A stretch of DNA of 64,000 bases from Propionivibrio limicola. GTDB taxonomy: Bacteria; Pseudomonadota; Gammaproteobacteria; Burkholderiales; Rhodocyclaceae. Numbering within the stretch: position 1 is the first letter of the stretch; each line of letters opens with the position of its first letter. Below, one piece after another: positions 16,452 through 25,047 of this stretch. The stretch spans positions 62,001-126,000 of the forward strand of contig NZ_SSSR01000006.1 of assembly GCF_009469695.1 (NCBI RefSeq), given 5' to 3'. The notes under the pieces are model-generated. The model was not told the origin of the DNA. It did not search any database and was given only the letters and a program-made list of their open reading frames with translations. The translations under genes were made by a program, and so were the position numbers.

Positions 16452-17384
16452 ATGATTCAAAAGAAAATCGAAGGCATCGTCCCGGTGATGATCACCCCGT
16501 TCACGGAAGCGGGCGCGATCGACTATGCCGGGCTGGAGCGGCTGATCGAGTGGTACATCGCGAATGGTTCGGACGCCCTTTTCGCCGTCTGCCAGTCGAG
16601 CGAGATGCAGTTCCTGTCGATCGCGGAACGCGCCGCGCTCGGCCAATTCGTCGTCAAACAGGCGGCCGGCCGCGTGCCGGTCGTCGTTTCCGGCCACATC
16701 AGCGACGATCCATACAGCCAGCTTGAGGAACTGACGGTAGCCGCCGACAGCGGCGCCGACGGCGTCGTGCTGGTCACCAATCACCTCGACCCGAAAAACC
16801 GCGGCACGGAAACGTTCCGCGGCAACCTGCAGTGGCTGCTCGACCGCCTGCCGCAAGATCTGCCGCTCGGCCTCTACGAATGTCCGGCGCCCTACCGTCG
16901 CCTGCTGAGCGACGACGAACTGCGCTTCTGCATCGACAGCGGTCGCTTCGTGCTGTTGAAGGACGTTTCCTGCGACCTCGAAACGGTCAAACGGCGCGTC
17001 GCCATGACCGCCGGTACTCCGTTCGCCATCCTCAACGCCAACGCGGCGATTGCCTGGGATGCGATGCAGGCCGGCTCGCGCGGCTTCAACGGCGTGTTCA
17101 CCAACTTCCACCCCGATCTCTACAAGTGGCTCTACACCTCGGGCGCGCAGCACCCGGCACTGGCCGACGAGGTGGCGAACTTTCTGGTGCTGGCCGCGCT
17201 CGCCGAAGCCTTCGGCTACCCGGTGCTGGCCAAGATGTACCACCAGCGCCTCGGCACCTTCGCCTCGATCAAGAGCCGCACGATCACCTTCGACGTGCGC
17301 GAACGGTTCTGGGCGCTCGACGCCATCCTCGACAAGATCGTGGCCGGCACCGAGGCGATGCGCGCCAAGATCGCGGCGCTCTGA
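16452..17384 (+). CDS. DHDPS/N-acetylneuraminate lyase family protein (atypical, paralog B)
   Basis: 310 residues. It has the same unusual pattern as paralog A at 5878-6822: CQSSEM from C47 in place of GTTGE, Y142 in GLYECPAPY, the Schiff-base lysine K170 in VLLKDVSCD, and GVFTNFHPDLYKWLY. The start at 16452 has GAGGAGAAG upstream. It is divergent from the ribokinase-TRAP operon and has its own promoter and operator. It is expected to be a cytoplasmic lyase, aldolase or dehydratase on a 2-keto acid. Having two clearly diverged copies suggests two successive reactions, or two substrates, in the same pathway (inference). Confidence 0.82.
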   Translation: MIQKKIEGIVPVMITPFTEAGAIDYAGLERLIEWYIANGSDALFAVCQSSEMQFLSIAERAALGQFVVKQAAGRVPVVVSGHISDDPYSQLEELTVAADSGADGVVLVTNHLDPKNRGTETFRGNLQWLLDRLPQDLPLGLYECPAPYRRLLSDDELRFCIDSGRFVLLKDVSCDLETVKRRVAMTAGTPFAILNANAAIAWDAMQAGSRGFNGVFTNFHPDLYKWLYTSGAQHPALADEVANFLVLAALAEAFGYPVLAKMYHQRLGTFASIKSRTITFDVRERFWALDAILDKIVAGTEAMRAKIAAL

Positions 17385-17398
17385 CGATCTACTCGTTC

Positions 17399-17428
17399 AA
17401 CGGGTGGCGAGGAGAATCGTCACCCGTT
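17399..17428 (+). terminator. Hairpin terminator after the second DHDPS-family gene
   Basis: A 12-bp stem (AACGGGTGGCGA/TCGTCACCCGTT, one G-U pair) with a six-base loop starts 14 bp after the stop codon. There is no long T run. It could also serve the convergent ATPase gene. Confidence 0.6.
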
Positions 17429-17463
17429 ATCCGCTCCTCGTTCTGTTCGTAGATGGGGCGGCG

Positions 17464-18663
17464 TTACTCTGTTCGCCAAGCGCTTCCTGGCATGATTCTC
17501 TTCATGAACTCATCGAAGAGGGGAACAGTGAATGCCGTATCTCCATGCGATGGGCTCCATATCATTCCCTTGCTGATTAACTTGCCACGGGTCGGGGCAA
17601 GCGCCGAAACCTCCCGCCCCAAAATGGCGGCAATATCACCGGAGCGATGAGGGCCAGGCCCAAGTTCAGCCATTGCACGCAGGTATCGGCGCTCCAGCGG
17701 CGTCATGCGGTCAAAGCGAACCCTGAAGAAACTCTCGTCGAGGGCTGCGATCGCTAATTGGCTTGCTGTTTCAACGTCGGCGAATGTGATGGGGCTCGTG
17801 TCTGCCACATCCCAGGCATGCTTTCCCCATTCCTGCAGGAAGTAAGGATAGCCCCGTGTATGGCTGACGATTGCCAAAACAGCTTTGTCCTCAAACCTCA
17901 CTCCCAAGTGCTCAGCTGGTGACTCCAATGCCCTTCGGGCATCGATATCGCTCAATGGGCCAACCTCGGGATAGTCAAACAGTCGCTCTGCATACGATTT
18001 TGCGCTACCGGCCCGCTCTCGTAATTGGGGCAAGCCCGCGCCGACAAGGATGATCGGAAGTCGCCGCTGAGAACAACGGTGTAGTGCGGAAATCAAGGCG
18101 GCAAACTCAGCCTCTTTGATGTACTGGAGTTCGTCGATAAACATTACGACGGCGGTTCCTGCTCCTTTTGCGGCAAGTCCAACCTGTTCGAGGAGCATGG
18201 CCAAATCAGTTTCGAGATCTCCATTGTCTGCCAGCCCAGGTTCCGGCTCGTAATCTATCCCGACTTCGATATCCTGATAGGAAACGCGCAAAGCTTTGGC
18301 AAAACCGGCCAGAGCGCTAAGCCCTTTCCGGGCGAAGTCTTTTGCTGCCTCAATGCGGCTCAATCTGAGTAGTGCCACTCTCAGTTGGGGGGCTAAAAGC
18401 GCCGGCAGTGATCTTCCCTCCGGGGCTTCCATGCGAATGGTTTGCATCCCGTCAGCTTCTGTGTCGATCCGGATTTGCTCGAGCAGGACGGTCTTGCCGA
18501 CGCCTCGCAAACCGACCATGAGAACGCTCTTCGCCGGGTTGCCTATGCGTATTCTTTGAAGTGCGATATGGACTATCCGGCGGAACGCATCGCGACCAGC
18601 GAGTTCGGGAGGCGGGGAGCCAGCCCCGGGAGCATAAGGGTTCCGTACTGGGTCCATATCCAT
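17464..18663 (-). CDS. Orphan AAA-type ATPase
   Basis: 399 residues. Walker A is GLRGVGKT (about 50-57) and Walker B is VVMFIDELQ, with a sensor-like ILVGAGLPQLRER. A C-terminal winged-helix-like region (LERRYLRAMAELGPGPHRSG, ALAPTRGKLISKGMI) resembles the ORC/Cdc6-type or AAA_16 proteins usually annotated only as ATP-binding protein. Base composition appears lower in GC than its neighbours, and the DNA upstream (18664-18730) is clearly AT-rich, which suggests acquisition. No partner gene, toxin motif or integrase is adjacent. The start ATG at 18663 has only a weak AGAAAG site; ATG 18657 is possible. Its function is unknown. Confidence 0.8.
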   Translation of the reverse strand: MDMDPVRNPYAPGAGSPPPELAGRDAFRRIVHIALQRIRIGNPAKSVLMVGLRGVGKTVLLEQIRIDTEADGMQTIRMEAPEGRSLPALLAPQLRVALLRLSRIEAAKDFARKGLSALAGFAKALRVSYQDIEVGIDYEPEPGLADNGDLETDLAMLLEQVGLAAKGAGTAVVMFIDELQYIKEAEFAALISALHRCSQRRLPIILVGAGLPQLRERAGSAKSYAERLFDYPEVGPLSDIDARRALESPAEHLGVRFEDKAVLAIVSHTRGYPYFLQEWGKHAWDVADTSPITFADVETASQLAIAALDESFFRVRFDRMTPLERRYLRAMAELGPGPHRSGDIAAILGREVSALAPTRGKLISKGMIWSPSHGDTAFTVPLFDEFMKRIMPGSAWRTE

Positions 18664-18924
18664 GTCTTTCTTATCGAAGTTATCGAAAATATATAATATT
18701 GCTAACTTTTGTTGATATCAAATCAAACTTATCCGGTGGCCGATGGGTTTCATCCAAAGTTTCGAAATTGGACTCATGGCGGCTTTGGTAATAGGCGGCT
18801 TGCGTGGCATGGGTTTGATCCGAAAAATCCGGTTACAAAATCATCCAATGCTTTCCAGGAGGGCCGTTCCGGCTGCTTGTTATAATCTTGACCTTCCTTC
18901 CCTCATCCAGAAACACGGTTCCCC

Positions 18925-20058
18925 ATGCGTACGCTTCGCTCGTTTTTCCTCGCGCTTCTCGTTTTCCCGCTGCTGGCGCTGGCCCAGCAAATGCCCACTC
19001 CGCCGACGCTGGCCGCCAAATCCTGGCTGCTGATCGAATCCGGTTCCGGCCAGACGCTCGCCGCACAGGCCGAAAACGACCGTCTCGAACCGGCGTCGCT
19101 GACCAAGCTGATGACCGCCTACCTGACGTTCGCCGCGCTCAAGCAGGGGACGATCAAGATCGATCAGGCGATCCCGGTTTCCGAGCGCGCCTGGAAAACC
19201 GGCGGCTCGCGCATGTTCATCCAGGTCAACACGCAGGTCGTGGTGGATGACCTGATCAAGGGCATGATCGTGCAGTCCGGCAACGACGCCTGCGTCGCAC
19301 TGGCCGAAGTCATCGCCGGCAGCGAGGACAATTTCGCGCAGATGATGAACCGCGAGGCGCAGCGCCTCGGCATGAAGTCGACCAGCTTCCGCAACGCGAC
19401 CGGCATGCCCGACCCGCAGCACTACACGACGGCGCGCGATCTCGCCACGCTGGCCGACGCGCTGATCCGCGACTTTCCGGCCGAGTACGCCAGGTACTAC
19501 TCGCTCAAGGAGTTCCGCTACAACAACATCACGCAGCCGAACCGCAACCGCCTGCTGTTCATCGATCCGACCGTCGACGGCGTCAAGACCGGCCACACCG
19601 ACGCGGCCGGCTACTGCCTGATCTCCTCGGCCAATCGCAACGGCCGTCGCCTGTTGTCGGTCGTGCTCGGCACCGCCTCCGACGCCGTGCGTGCGCAGGA
19701 ATCGCTGAAGCTGCTCAACTACGGCTACCAGTTCTACGACGCGGTGAAGCTCTACGCCAAGGACCAGCCGGTTGCCAACCTGCGTGTCTGGAAAGGCGAG
19801 TTGTCCACGGTCAAGGCCGGTTTCACCCACGATTTCGTCGCCGCCGTACCGAAGGGCTTCAACGACCGCCTGAAGAGCGAGTTTGTCGCCCAGCCGCGCT
19901 TGATCGCGCCGATCAAGGCCGGTCAGACGCTCGGCACGCTGAAGGTGACCTTCGACGGCAAGCCCTACGGCGACTTTCCGGTGATCGCACTTGAAGAAGT
20001 GCCGCTGGGCGGCTTCTTCACTCGCCTGATCGACACCATCCGCCTGTGGTTCAACTGA
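18925..20058 (+). CDS. dacC: D-alanyl-D-alanine carboxypeptidase (PBP5/6 type)
   Basis: 377 residues. A signal peptide (FFLALLVFPLLALA) leads into a penicillin-binding serine peptidase domain with all three motifs: SLTK (58-61), SGN (118-120) and KTG (221-223). The C-terminal beta domain and an amphipathic end (GGFFTRLIDTIRLWF) should hold it to the outer face of the inner membrane. It removes the terminal D-alanine from peptidoglycan pentapeptides. A TATAAT at 18881-18886 is a likely -10, though no clear -35 is seen. It is followed by a hairpin and the D-amino-acid aminotransferase gene, a common pairing. Confidence 0.93.
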   Translation: MRTLRSFFLALLVFPLLALAQQMPTPPTLAAKSWLLIESGSGQTLAAQAENDRLEPASLTKLMTAYLTFAALKQGTIKIDQAIPVSERAWKTGGSRMFIQVNTQVVVDDLIKGMIVQSGNDACVALAEVIAGSEDNFAQMMNREAQRLGMKSTSFRNATGMPDPQHYTTARDLATLADALIRDFPAEYARYYSLKEFRYNNITQPNRNRLLFIDPTVDGVKTGHTDAAGYCLISSANRNGRRLLSVVLGTASDAVRAQESLKLLNYGYQFYDAVKLYAKDQPVANLRVWKGELSTVKAGFTHDFVAAVPKGFNDRLKSEFVAQPRLIAPIKAGQTLGTLKVTFDGKPYGDFPVIALEEVPLGGFFTRLIDTIRLWFN

Positions 20059-20072
20059 TTTTTGCCTGATGC

Positions 20073-20100
20073 CGCCATCCCGGCCTTTGTGGGGATGGCG
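20073..20100 (+). terminator. Hairpin after the carboxypeptidase gene
   Basis: A 9-bp perfect stem, CGCCATCCC/GGGATGGCG, with a 10-base loop lies 14 bp after the stop codon and is followed by TTACTG. It may reduce read-through into the aminotransferase gene. Confidence 0.5.
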
Positions 20101-20118
20101 TTACTGTCAGCTTTTCCA

Positions 20119-20970
20119 ATGAATTCGACACTCTGCTACCTCAACGGCGATTACCTGCCGCTGTCCGAAGCCCGCATTTCGCCGCTTGATCGCGGCTTTC
20201 TGTTTGGCGACGGCGGCTACGAGGTGATCCCCGTCTATGCCCGCCGCCCGTTCCGTTACGAGGAGCACATGCGCCGCCTGCAGGCGACGCTCGACGGGCT
20301 GCGCCTGCCCAATCCCTGCACGCCGGAAGAATGGCGCGGCATCCTCGGCCACCTGATCCGCGAGGCGGAATTTCCCGACCAGTCGCTGTACATCCAGATC
20401 ACGCGCGGCGCCGACGTGAAGCGCGATCCGGCCTTCCCGCAGGAGGTGAAGCCGACCGTCTTCGCCTTCGCCACGCCGCTCGCCAGCCCGTCGCCCAAGC
20501 TGCGTCAGACGGGAATTGCCGCCATCACGGCCGACGATATCCGCTGGGGGCGCTGCGACCTCAAGGCCATCACGCTCTTGCCGAACATCCTGCTGCGCCA
20601 GCAGGCGACGGAGGCCGGATGCGCCGAAACGATCCTGCTGCGCGACGGCTTCGTCACCGAAGGCACCGCGTCGAGCGTGTTTGTCGTCAAGAACGGCGTC
20701 GTGCTGGCGCCGCCGCAGGGGCGTTACGTGCTGGCCGGCATCACCTACGATGTGGTCATTGAACTGGCCGCGCAGTACGGCGTGCCGCATGAAATCCGTC
20801 CAGTCAGCGAAGCCGAACTGCGCAGCGCCGATGAAGTCTGGGTCACCTCGTCGAGCAAGGGCGTGCTTTCGGTCACGCACCTTGACGGCGAACCGGTCGG
20901 CGACGGCCAGCCCGGCCCGATGGCGCGCCAGATGTTCGCCTGTTACAGCCTGCTCATGAAATGTGGATGA
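20119..20970 (+). CDS. dat: D-amino-acid aminotransferase (class IV PLP fold)
   Basis: 283 residues, the normal size of D-alanine aminotransferase. Motifs: RGFLFGDGGYEVIPVY, SLYIQITRGADVKRD, the PLP lysine within CDLKAITLLPNIL, GFVTEGTASSVFVV and SEAELRSADEVWVTSS. It interconverts D-alanine and D-glutamate with their 2-keto acids, feeding peptidoglycan synthesis. The ATG at 20119 is taken because upstream in-frame sequence is the hairpin region. It lies six bases before ybeD and shares a strand with dacC, ybeD, lipB and lipA. Confidence 0.9.
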   Translation: MNSTLCYLNGDYLPLSEARISPLDRGFLFGDGGYEVIPVYARRPFRYEEHMRRLQATLDGLRLPNPCTPEEWRGILGHLIREAEFPDQSLYIQITRGADVKRDPAFPQEVKPTVFAFATPLASPSPKLRQTGIAAITADDIRWGRCDLKAITLLPNILLRQQATEAGCAETILLRDGFVTEGTASSVFVVKNGVVLAPPQGRYVLAGITYDVVIELAAQYGVPHEIRPVSEAELRSADEVWVTSSSKGVLSVTHLDGEPVGDGQPGPMARQMFACYSLLMKCG

Positions 20971-20976
20971 TCCGCC

Positions 20977-21243
20977 ATGTCTGAAAAAGAAACCCTGCTC
21001 GAATTCCCCTGTGTCTTTCCGCTCAAGATTATGGGGGAATCCCACGACGCGCTGGCGCAGACCGTGCTCGAAGTCATCCTGCGCCATGCACCCGATTTCG
21101 ACGGCGCGACGATGGAAATGCGCGCCTCCAGCACCGGCAAGTACATCAGCCTTACCTGCACGGTCAACGCCACCTCCAAGCTGCAACTCGACGCCCTCTA
21201 CATCGAACTGAGCGGGCACCCGATGGTCAAAGTAGTTCTTTGA
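20977..21243 (+). CDS. ybeD: YbeD/DUF493 family protein
   Basis: 88 residues, the family length, with the ACT-like small alpha/beta fold. Typical sequence includes LEFPCVFPLKIMG, SSTGKYISLTCTV and an end in YIELSGHPMVKVVL. The gene commonly lies between the dac and lipB genes in Proteobacteria, as here. Its molecular role is not established; a regulatory function in lipoate metabolism has been suggested from its position. Confidence 0.93.
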   Translation: MSEKETLLEFPCVFPLKIMGESHDALAQTVLEVILRHAPDFDGATMEMRASSTGKYISLTCTVNATSKLQLDALYIELSGHPMVKVVL

Positions 21244-21264
21244 CGGTTCGGTTGCGCAGATGAA

Positions 21265-21367
21265 TTTTCACCACCAAGTCACCAAGAACACGAAGTTGCA
21301 CCAAGAGAAACGAAGCATTTTCTTGGTGATTCCTTGGTGCCCTTTGTGTCTTGGTGGTTCGCTTTTT
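21265..21367. repeat. CACCAAG-type inverted repeat, copy 2
   Basis: About 100 bp, in the same orientation as copy 1: CACCACCAAGTCACCAAGAA on the left, CTTGGTG units on the right, ending GGTGGTTCGCTTTTTT. It lies between ybeD and lipB on the coding strand, so the hairpin plus T run could act as a terminator or attenuator. It runs right up to the lipB start region. Confidence 0.85.
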
Positions 21368-21387
21368 TCGGTCTGATGGTTGGCTGC

Positions 21388-22059
21388 ATGCGGGACGCAG
21401 AGGCGAGCACGCGTTATCCGGCACTGATTGTCAGAAACCTTGGCCGCGTCGACTACGAGCCGACCTGGCGGGCGATGATCGATTTCACCGCCGCCCGCAC
21501 CGATAGCACGCCCGACGAACTCTGGGTCTGTGAACACCCGCCCGTCTATACGCTCGGTCAGGCCGGCAAGCCGGAGCATCTGCTGGCAGACAACGGCATC
21601 CCGCTGGTTAAGATCGACCGCGGCGGGCAGATCACTTACCACGGCCCCGGCCAGGTCGTCATTTACCTGCTGCTCGACCTCAACCGGCGCGGCCTCAAGG
21701 TGCGCGAACTGGTCAGCCGCATGGAGCAGGCGATCATCGATCTCTTGGCGGCGCACGGCGTCACGGCCCTGCGGCTGGACGACGCGCCGGGCGTCTACGT
21801 TCGGCAGGGCGGCAACGTGCATTACCCGGCCAAGATCGCCGCGCTCGGCCTGCGCATCCGGCGCGGTTGTAGTTACCACGGCCTTTCCCTCAACGTCGCT
21901 ATGGAACTTGCGCCGTTTTCGGCGATCAACCCCTGCGGTTACGCGGGCATGCCGGTCACGCAGACGCGCGACCTAGGCGTCGCCCTGGCCCCGGCGCAAG
22001 CCGCCGACGAACTGATCCGCCACCTCGCAATACAACTAAAGCAACTGGAACGCCCATGA
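21388..22059 (+). CDS. lipB: Octanoyl-[acyl carrier protein]:protein octanoyltransferase LipB
   Basis: 223 residues. Conserved features: [20 protein letters not shown], the core [37 protein letters not shown] and [13 protein letters not shown], which hold the catalytic Lys and Cys. It moves octanoyl groups from acyl carrier protein to lipoyl domains in the cytoplasm. The ATG at 21388 is chosen. The frame stays open to 21334, but the extra residues would be translated from the hairpin repeat, and ATG 21376 is a second option. It overlaps lipA by four bases. Confidence 0.95.
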   Translation: MRDAEASTRYPALIVRNLGRVDYEPTWRAMIDFTAARTDSTPDELWVCEHPPVYTLGQAGKPEHLLADNGIPLVKIDRGGQITYHGPGQVVIYLLLDLNRRGLKVRELVSRMEQAIIDLLAAHGVTALRLDDAPGVYVRQGGNVHYPAKIAALGLRIRRGCSYHGLSLNVAMELAPFSAINPCGYAGMPVTQTRDLGVALAPAQAADELIRHLAIQLKQLERP

Positions 22060-23027
22060 CCGAACCGACGCACAAACCGACCTCCAAAATCCCCGGCGTC
22101 AAGGAGAGGGGCGAGCTGAAGACGGCGCGCATCCCGATCAAGATCGTTCCGCTCGATGCGCCGTTGAAGAAGCCGGCGTGGATTCGCGTCAAGGCCGGCA
22201 ACGACGCCGGCCGCTTCGGCGAGATCAAGAAAATGCTGCGCGCGCAGAAACTGCACACCGTCTGCGAAGAAGCCGCCTGCCCAAACATCGGCGAATGCTT
22301 CGGGCGCGGCACCGCCACCTTCATGATCCTCGGCGACATCTGCACGCGCCGCTGCCCGTTCTGCGACGTCGGCCACGGCAAACCGCTGCCGCCCGATGCC
22401 GACGAACCCGCCCATCTGGCCGACAGCGTCGCCAACCTGAAACTACGCTACGTCGTCATCACCAGCGTCGACCGCGACGACCTGCGCGACGGCGGCGCCG
22501 GCCACTTCGCCGACGTCATCGCCGCCGTGCGCGATCAATCCCCGGCAACGACCATCGAAACGCTGGTGCCCGACTTCCGCGGGCGCATGGAGGTGGCCAT
22601 CGACGTGCTCGGCCGCGCGCTGCCGGACGTGCTCAACCACAACCTCGAAACCGTGCCGCGCCTGTACAAGGAGGCCCGCCCGGGCGCTGACTACATACAC
22701 TCGCTGGAATTCCTCAAGCAGTTCAAGGCGCGCTACCCGCAGATTCCGACCAAGTCCGGGCTGATGGTCGGCCTCGGCGAGACCGACGACGAGATTCTCG
22801 AAGTGATGCGCGACCTGCGCGCTCACGGCGTCGAAATGCTCACCATCGGCCAATACCTCGCTCCCTCTGTCCACCATCTGCCGGTGACGCGCTACGTCCA
22901 TCCCGACACGTTCAAGATGTATGAAGACGAAGCGAAAAAGATGGGCTTCACCGGCGCCGCCTGTGCCCCAATGGTGCGCAGCAGCTATTGGGCAGACAGG
23001 CAGGCGCACAGCGCGGGGGTAGCCTGA
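22056..23027 (+). CDS. lipA: Lipoyl synthase LipA
   Basis: 323 residues. Both iron-sulfur motifs are complete: [12 protein letters not shown] (C70, C75, C81) for the auxiliary cluster and CTRRCPFC (C96, C100, C103) for the radical-SAM cluster. The end carries the family's serine in VRSSYWAD. It inserts two sulfur atoms into octanoyl-lysine to make lipoyl cofactors. It is coupled to lipB by an ATGA overlap and to nfo by a TGATG overlap, forming one operon. Confidence 0.97.
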   Translation: MTEPTHKPTSKIPGVKERGELKTARIPIKIVPLDAPLKKPAWIRVKAGNDAGRFGEIKKMLRAQKLHTVCEEAACPNIGECFGRGTATFMILGDICTRRCPFCDVGHGKPLPPDADEPAHLADSVANLKLRYVVITSVDRDDLRDGGAGHFADVIAAVRDQSPATTIETLVPDFRGRMEVAIDVLGRALPDVLNHNLETVPRLYKEARPGADYIHSLEFLKQFKARYPQIPTKSGLMVGLGETDDEILEVMRDLRAHGVEMLTIGQYLAPSVHHLPVTRYVHPDTFKMYEDEAKKMGFTGAACAPMVRSSYWADRQAHSAGVA

Positions 23028-23860
23028 TGCTGCACATCGGCTGCCATCTTTCAACGTCCAGAGGCTTCATGGGCATGGGCCGCGACGCGCTGTCGATCGG
23101 CGCCAACACCTTCCAGTTCTTCACGCGCAATCCGCGCGGCGGCAAGGCGAAGGACATCGATCCGGCCGACCTTGAGGAATTCCTTGCGCTGGCTCGAACG
23201 AACGGCTTCGGCAAGTTGCTGGCGCACGCCCCTTACACGCTCAACCCGTGTTCGGCCGACGCGAAGACGCGCAATTTCGCGCTGGAAACGATGCAGGACG
23301 ATCTGGCGCGCATGGAACGGCTGCCGGGCAACCTCTACAACTTTCACCCCGGCAGCCATGTCGGGCAGGGGGTAGAGGCCGGCATCGGGATGATCGTCGA
23401 ACAGCTGAACACGGTGCTGACGCCGGAACTGACCACAACCGTCTTGCTCGAAACGATGGCCGGCAAGGGCAGCGAAGTCGGGCGCACGTTCGAGGAAGTT
23501 CGCCGCATCCTCGATGGCGTCGTGTTGCAGGAAAAGATGGGCGTCTGCCTCGACACCTGCCACGTGCATGATGCCGGTTACGACCTCGTCAACGATCTCG
23601 ACGGTGTGCTCGAACAGTTCGACCGGGTGGTCGGCCTCGACCGCCTGCGCGCCATCCATCTCAACGACAGCATGAATCCGTGCGGCGCCGGCAAGGATCG
23701 CCACGCGCGCATCGGTCACGGCCATCTCGGGCTGGAAGCGATTACCCGCATCATCAACCACCCGGCCCTGCGCCACCTGCCGTTCCTGCTCGAAACGCCG
23801 AACGAACTGCCCGGCTACGCCGAGGAGATTGCTCTCCTGCGCGGCCTGTATCGCGCTTAG
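23027..23860 (+). CDS. nfo: Endonuclease IV (AP endonuclease)
   Basis: 277 residues. TIM-barrel family signatures include [69 protein letters not shown] and [21 protein letters not shown], covering the zinc-binding His, Asp and Glu residues. It cuts DNA at abasic sites during base-excision repair. The ATG overlaps the lipA stop, and GGGGG lies nine bases upstream. Its stop overlaps the stop of the convergent DUF4392 gene by four bases. Confidence 0.96.
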   Translation: MLHIGCHLSTSRGFMGMGRDALSIGANTFQFFTRNPRGGKAKDIDPADLEEFLALARTNGFGKLLAHAPYTLNPCSADAKTRNFALETMQDDLARMERLPGNLYNFHPGSHVGQGVEAGIGMIVEQLNTVLTPELTTTVLLETMAGKGSEVGRTFEEVRRILDGVVLQEKMGVCLDTCHVHDAGYDLVNDLDGVLEQFDRVVGLDRLRAIHLNDSMNPCGAGKDRHARIGHGHLGLEAITRIINHPALRHLPFLLETPNELPGYAEEIALLRGLYRA

Positions 23861-24762
23861 GTGCCACTGCGGCGTTGCAAGGTGAGGGCGCGCCGGGTTT
23901 CCTCGTAGATGGCGCTCAGCGTCTCCGCGTAGTCCGGCCAGGCAAGGCCGTCGACGGAAAAAGTGTGCTCTTTCGTGCAGCCGTCGATGGCGCCGGCGGC
24001 GCTCAAGGCTTCGAGTACGGCGCGTTCGTGTGCGGGAGGGCGGAGCAGCAGTTGGCCGCTCGACAGCGCCAGCGCGGCGGTGAGGGCGAAGGCGCCCCAG
24101 TTCGAAATCCCGGCCGGAATCACATAATCGGCGGGCGTCGCGCAAAAGATCAGTTCGCCATGCGTGACCTTGTCCATCAGCGCTTCGCGCAGACTGCCCA
24201 ACCCCAGTTCGTTGCCGCCGTCGCCGATGGCGATGGTCGTGAAGTCGCGCGGAGTGGGCGGAACCAACAAGCGGTCGGCGGCGGGGACGAAAGCGTCGAG
24301 CCGTTCGCCGCGCATCGAGTAGCGGTGACCGTCGACGGCGCTGCCCGGGCGCTCGATGGCGACGACATGGGTGGGCCGGAAAGAGGTGAGCAGGGCGTCG
24401 ATCGCGCGGTCGGCGTCCTTCTGATTGCGGCTCAGCGCGACGATCCGGAACGCCGTGCCGAACACGGCCATGCCGGCGTGCAGCAGCGGCAGGCTGTGCT
24501 CGTCGGTGACGAGCACCACCTCCTTGCCGAGCCGGCGCAGCGCGTCGGCCACGGCCAGCGTGCCGGAAACGCCGTCGTTTTCGCCGCCGCTGGCGATGAT
24601 GTAGAAGCCGGTAACGAGGATCACCCGGTTGCCGGCGGCCAGTTCGCGCGCCGCCGCCAGCAGGTCGCGCGTCGTCGCCGCCGCAGCGAGGCCGCGCCCG
24701 CCGGGATCGCGGCGGGCCAGCATCTCGATGCGCAGGATGGTCTGCTCGGCGGAGATCGTCAT
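23857..24762 (-). CDS. DUF4392 / D-glutamate cyclase-like protein
   Basis: 301 residues that look like the DUF4392 (D-glutamate cyclase C-terminal) family: [20 protein letters not shown] near the start, [22 protein letters not shown] and [13 protein letters not shown]. The human relative DGLUCY converts D-glutamate to 5-oxo-D-proline. The bacterial stand-alone proteins are mostly untested. The start at 24762 follows AAGGAA; ATG 24810 would add 16 residues. It converges on nfo with a four-base overlap of stops and has no other operon partner. Confidence 0.8.
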   Translation of the reverse strand: MTISAEQTILRIEMLARRDPGGRGLAAAATTRDLLAAARELAAGNRVILVTGFYIIASGGENDGVSGTLAVADALRRLGKEVVLVTDEHSLPLLHAGMAVFGTAFRIVALSRNQKDADRAIDALLTSFRPTHVVAIERPGSAVDGHRYSMRGERLDAFVPAADRLLVPPTPRDFTTIAIGDGGNELGLGSLREALMDKVTHGELIFCATPADYVIPAGISNWGAFALTAALALSSGQLLLRPPAHERAVLEALSAAGAIDGCTKEHTFSVDGLAWPDYAETLSAIYEETRRALTLQRRSGT

Positions 24763-25047
24763 GGCGTTTCCTTTCCCATCGTCGCTGGTGAGCAAAATCG
24801 CCAACTTCACTCTAGCAGGTCGCCATGCGCTGCTTCGTCGTGCGGAGCGGCCGTTGATGCACCAGCATGAAGCGACGGCGCGCCATTGTTTCGTGCAGCT
24901 GGTGAAAAAACATACGGAAAATCATACGGTTAGTCGTGTGTCGAGGTGCTGGCACATGTCCTGCTAAATGCTTGATTGTGCAACGGTGCGCCTGATCGGG
25001 TGCCGTTCCTTTTCCGAATTTCGACAGCCATCAAGGAGATGATGATC

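Noticed and set aside
18743-19033. 96-codon plus-strand ORF before dacC
   Set aside because: Runs out of frame into dacC and has no family features or ribosome binding site.
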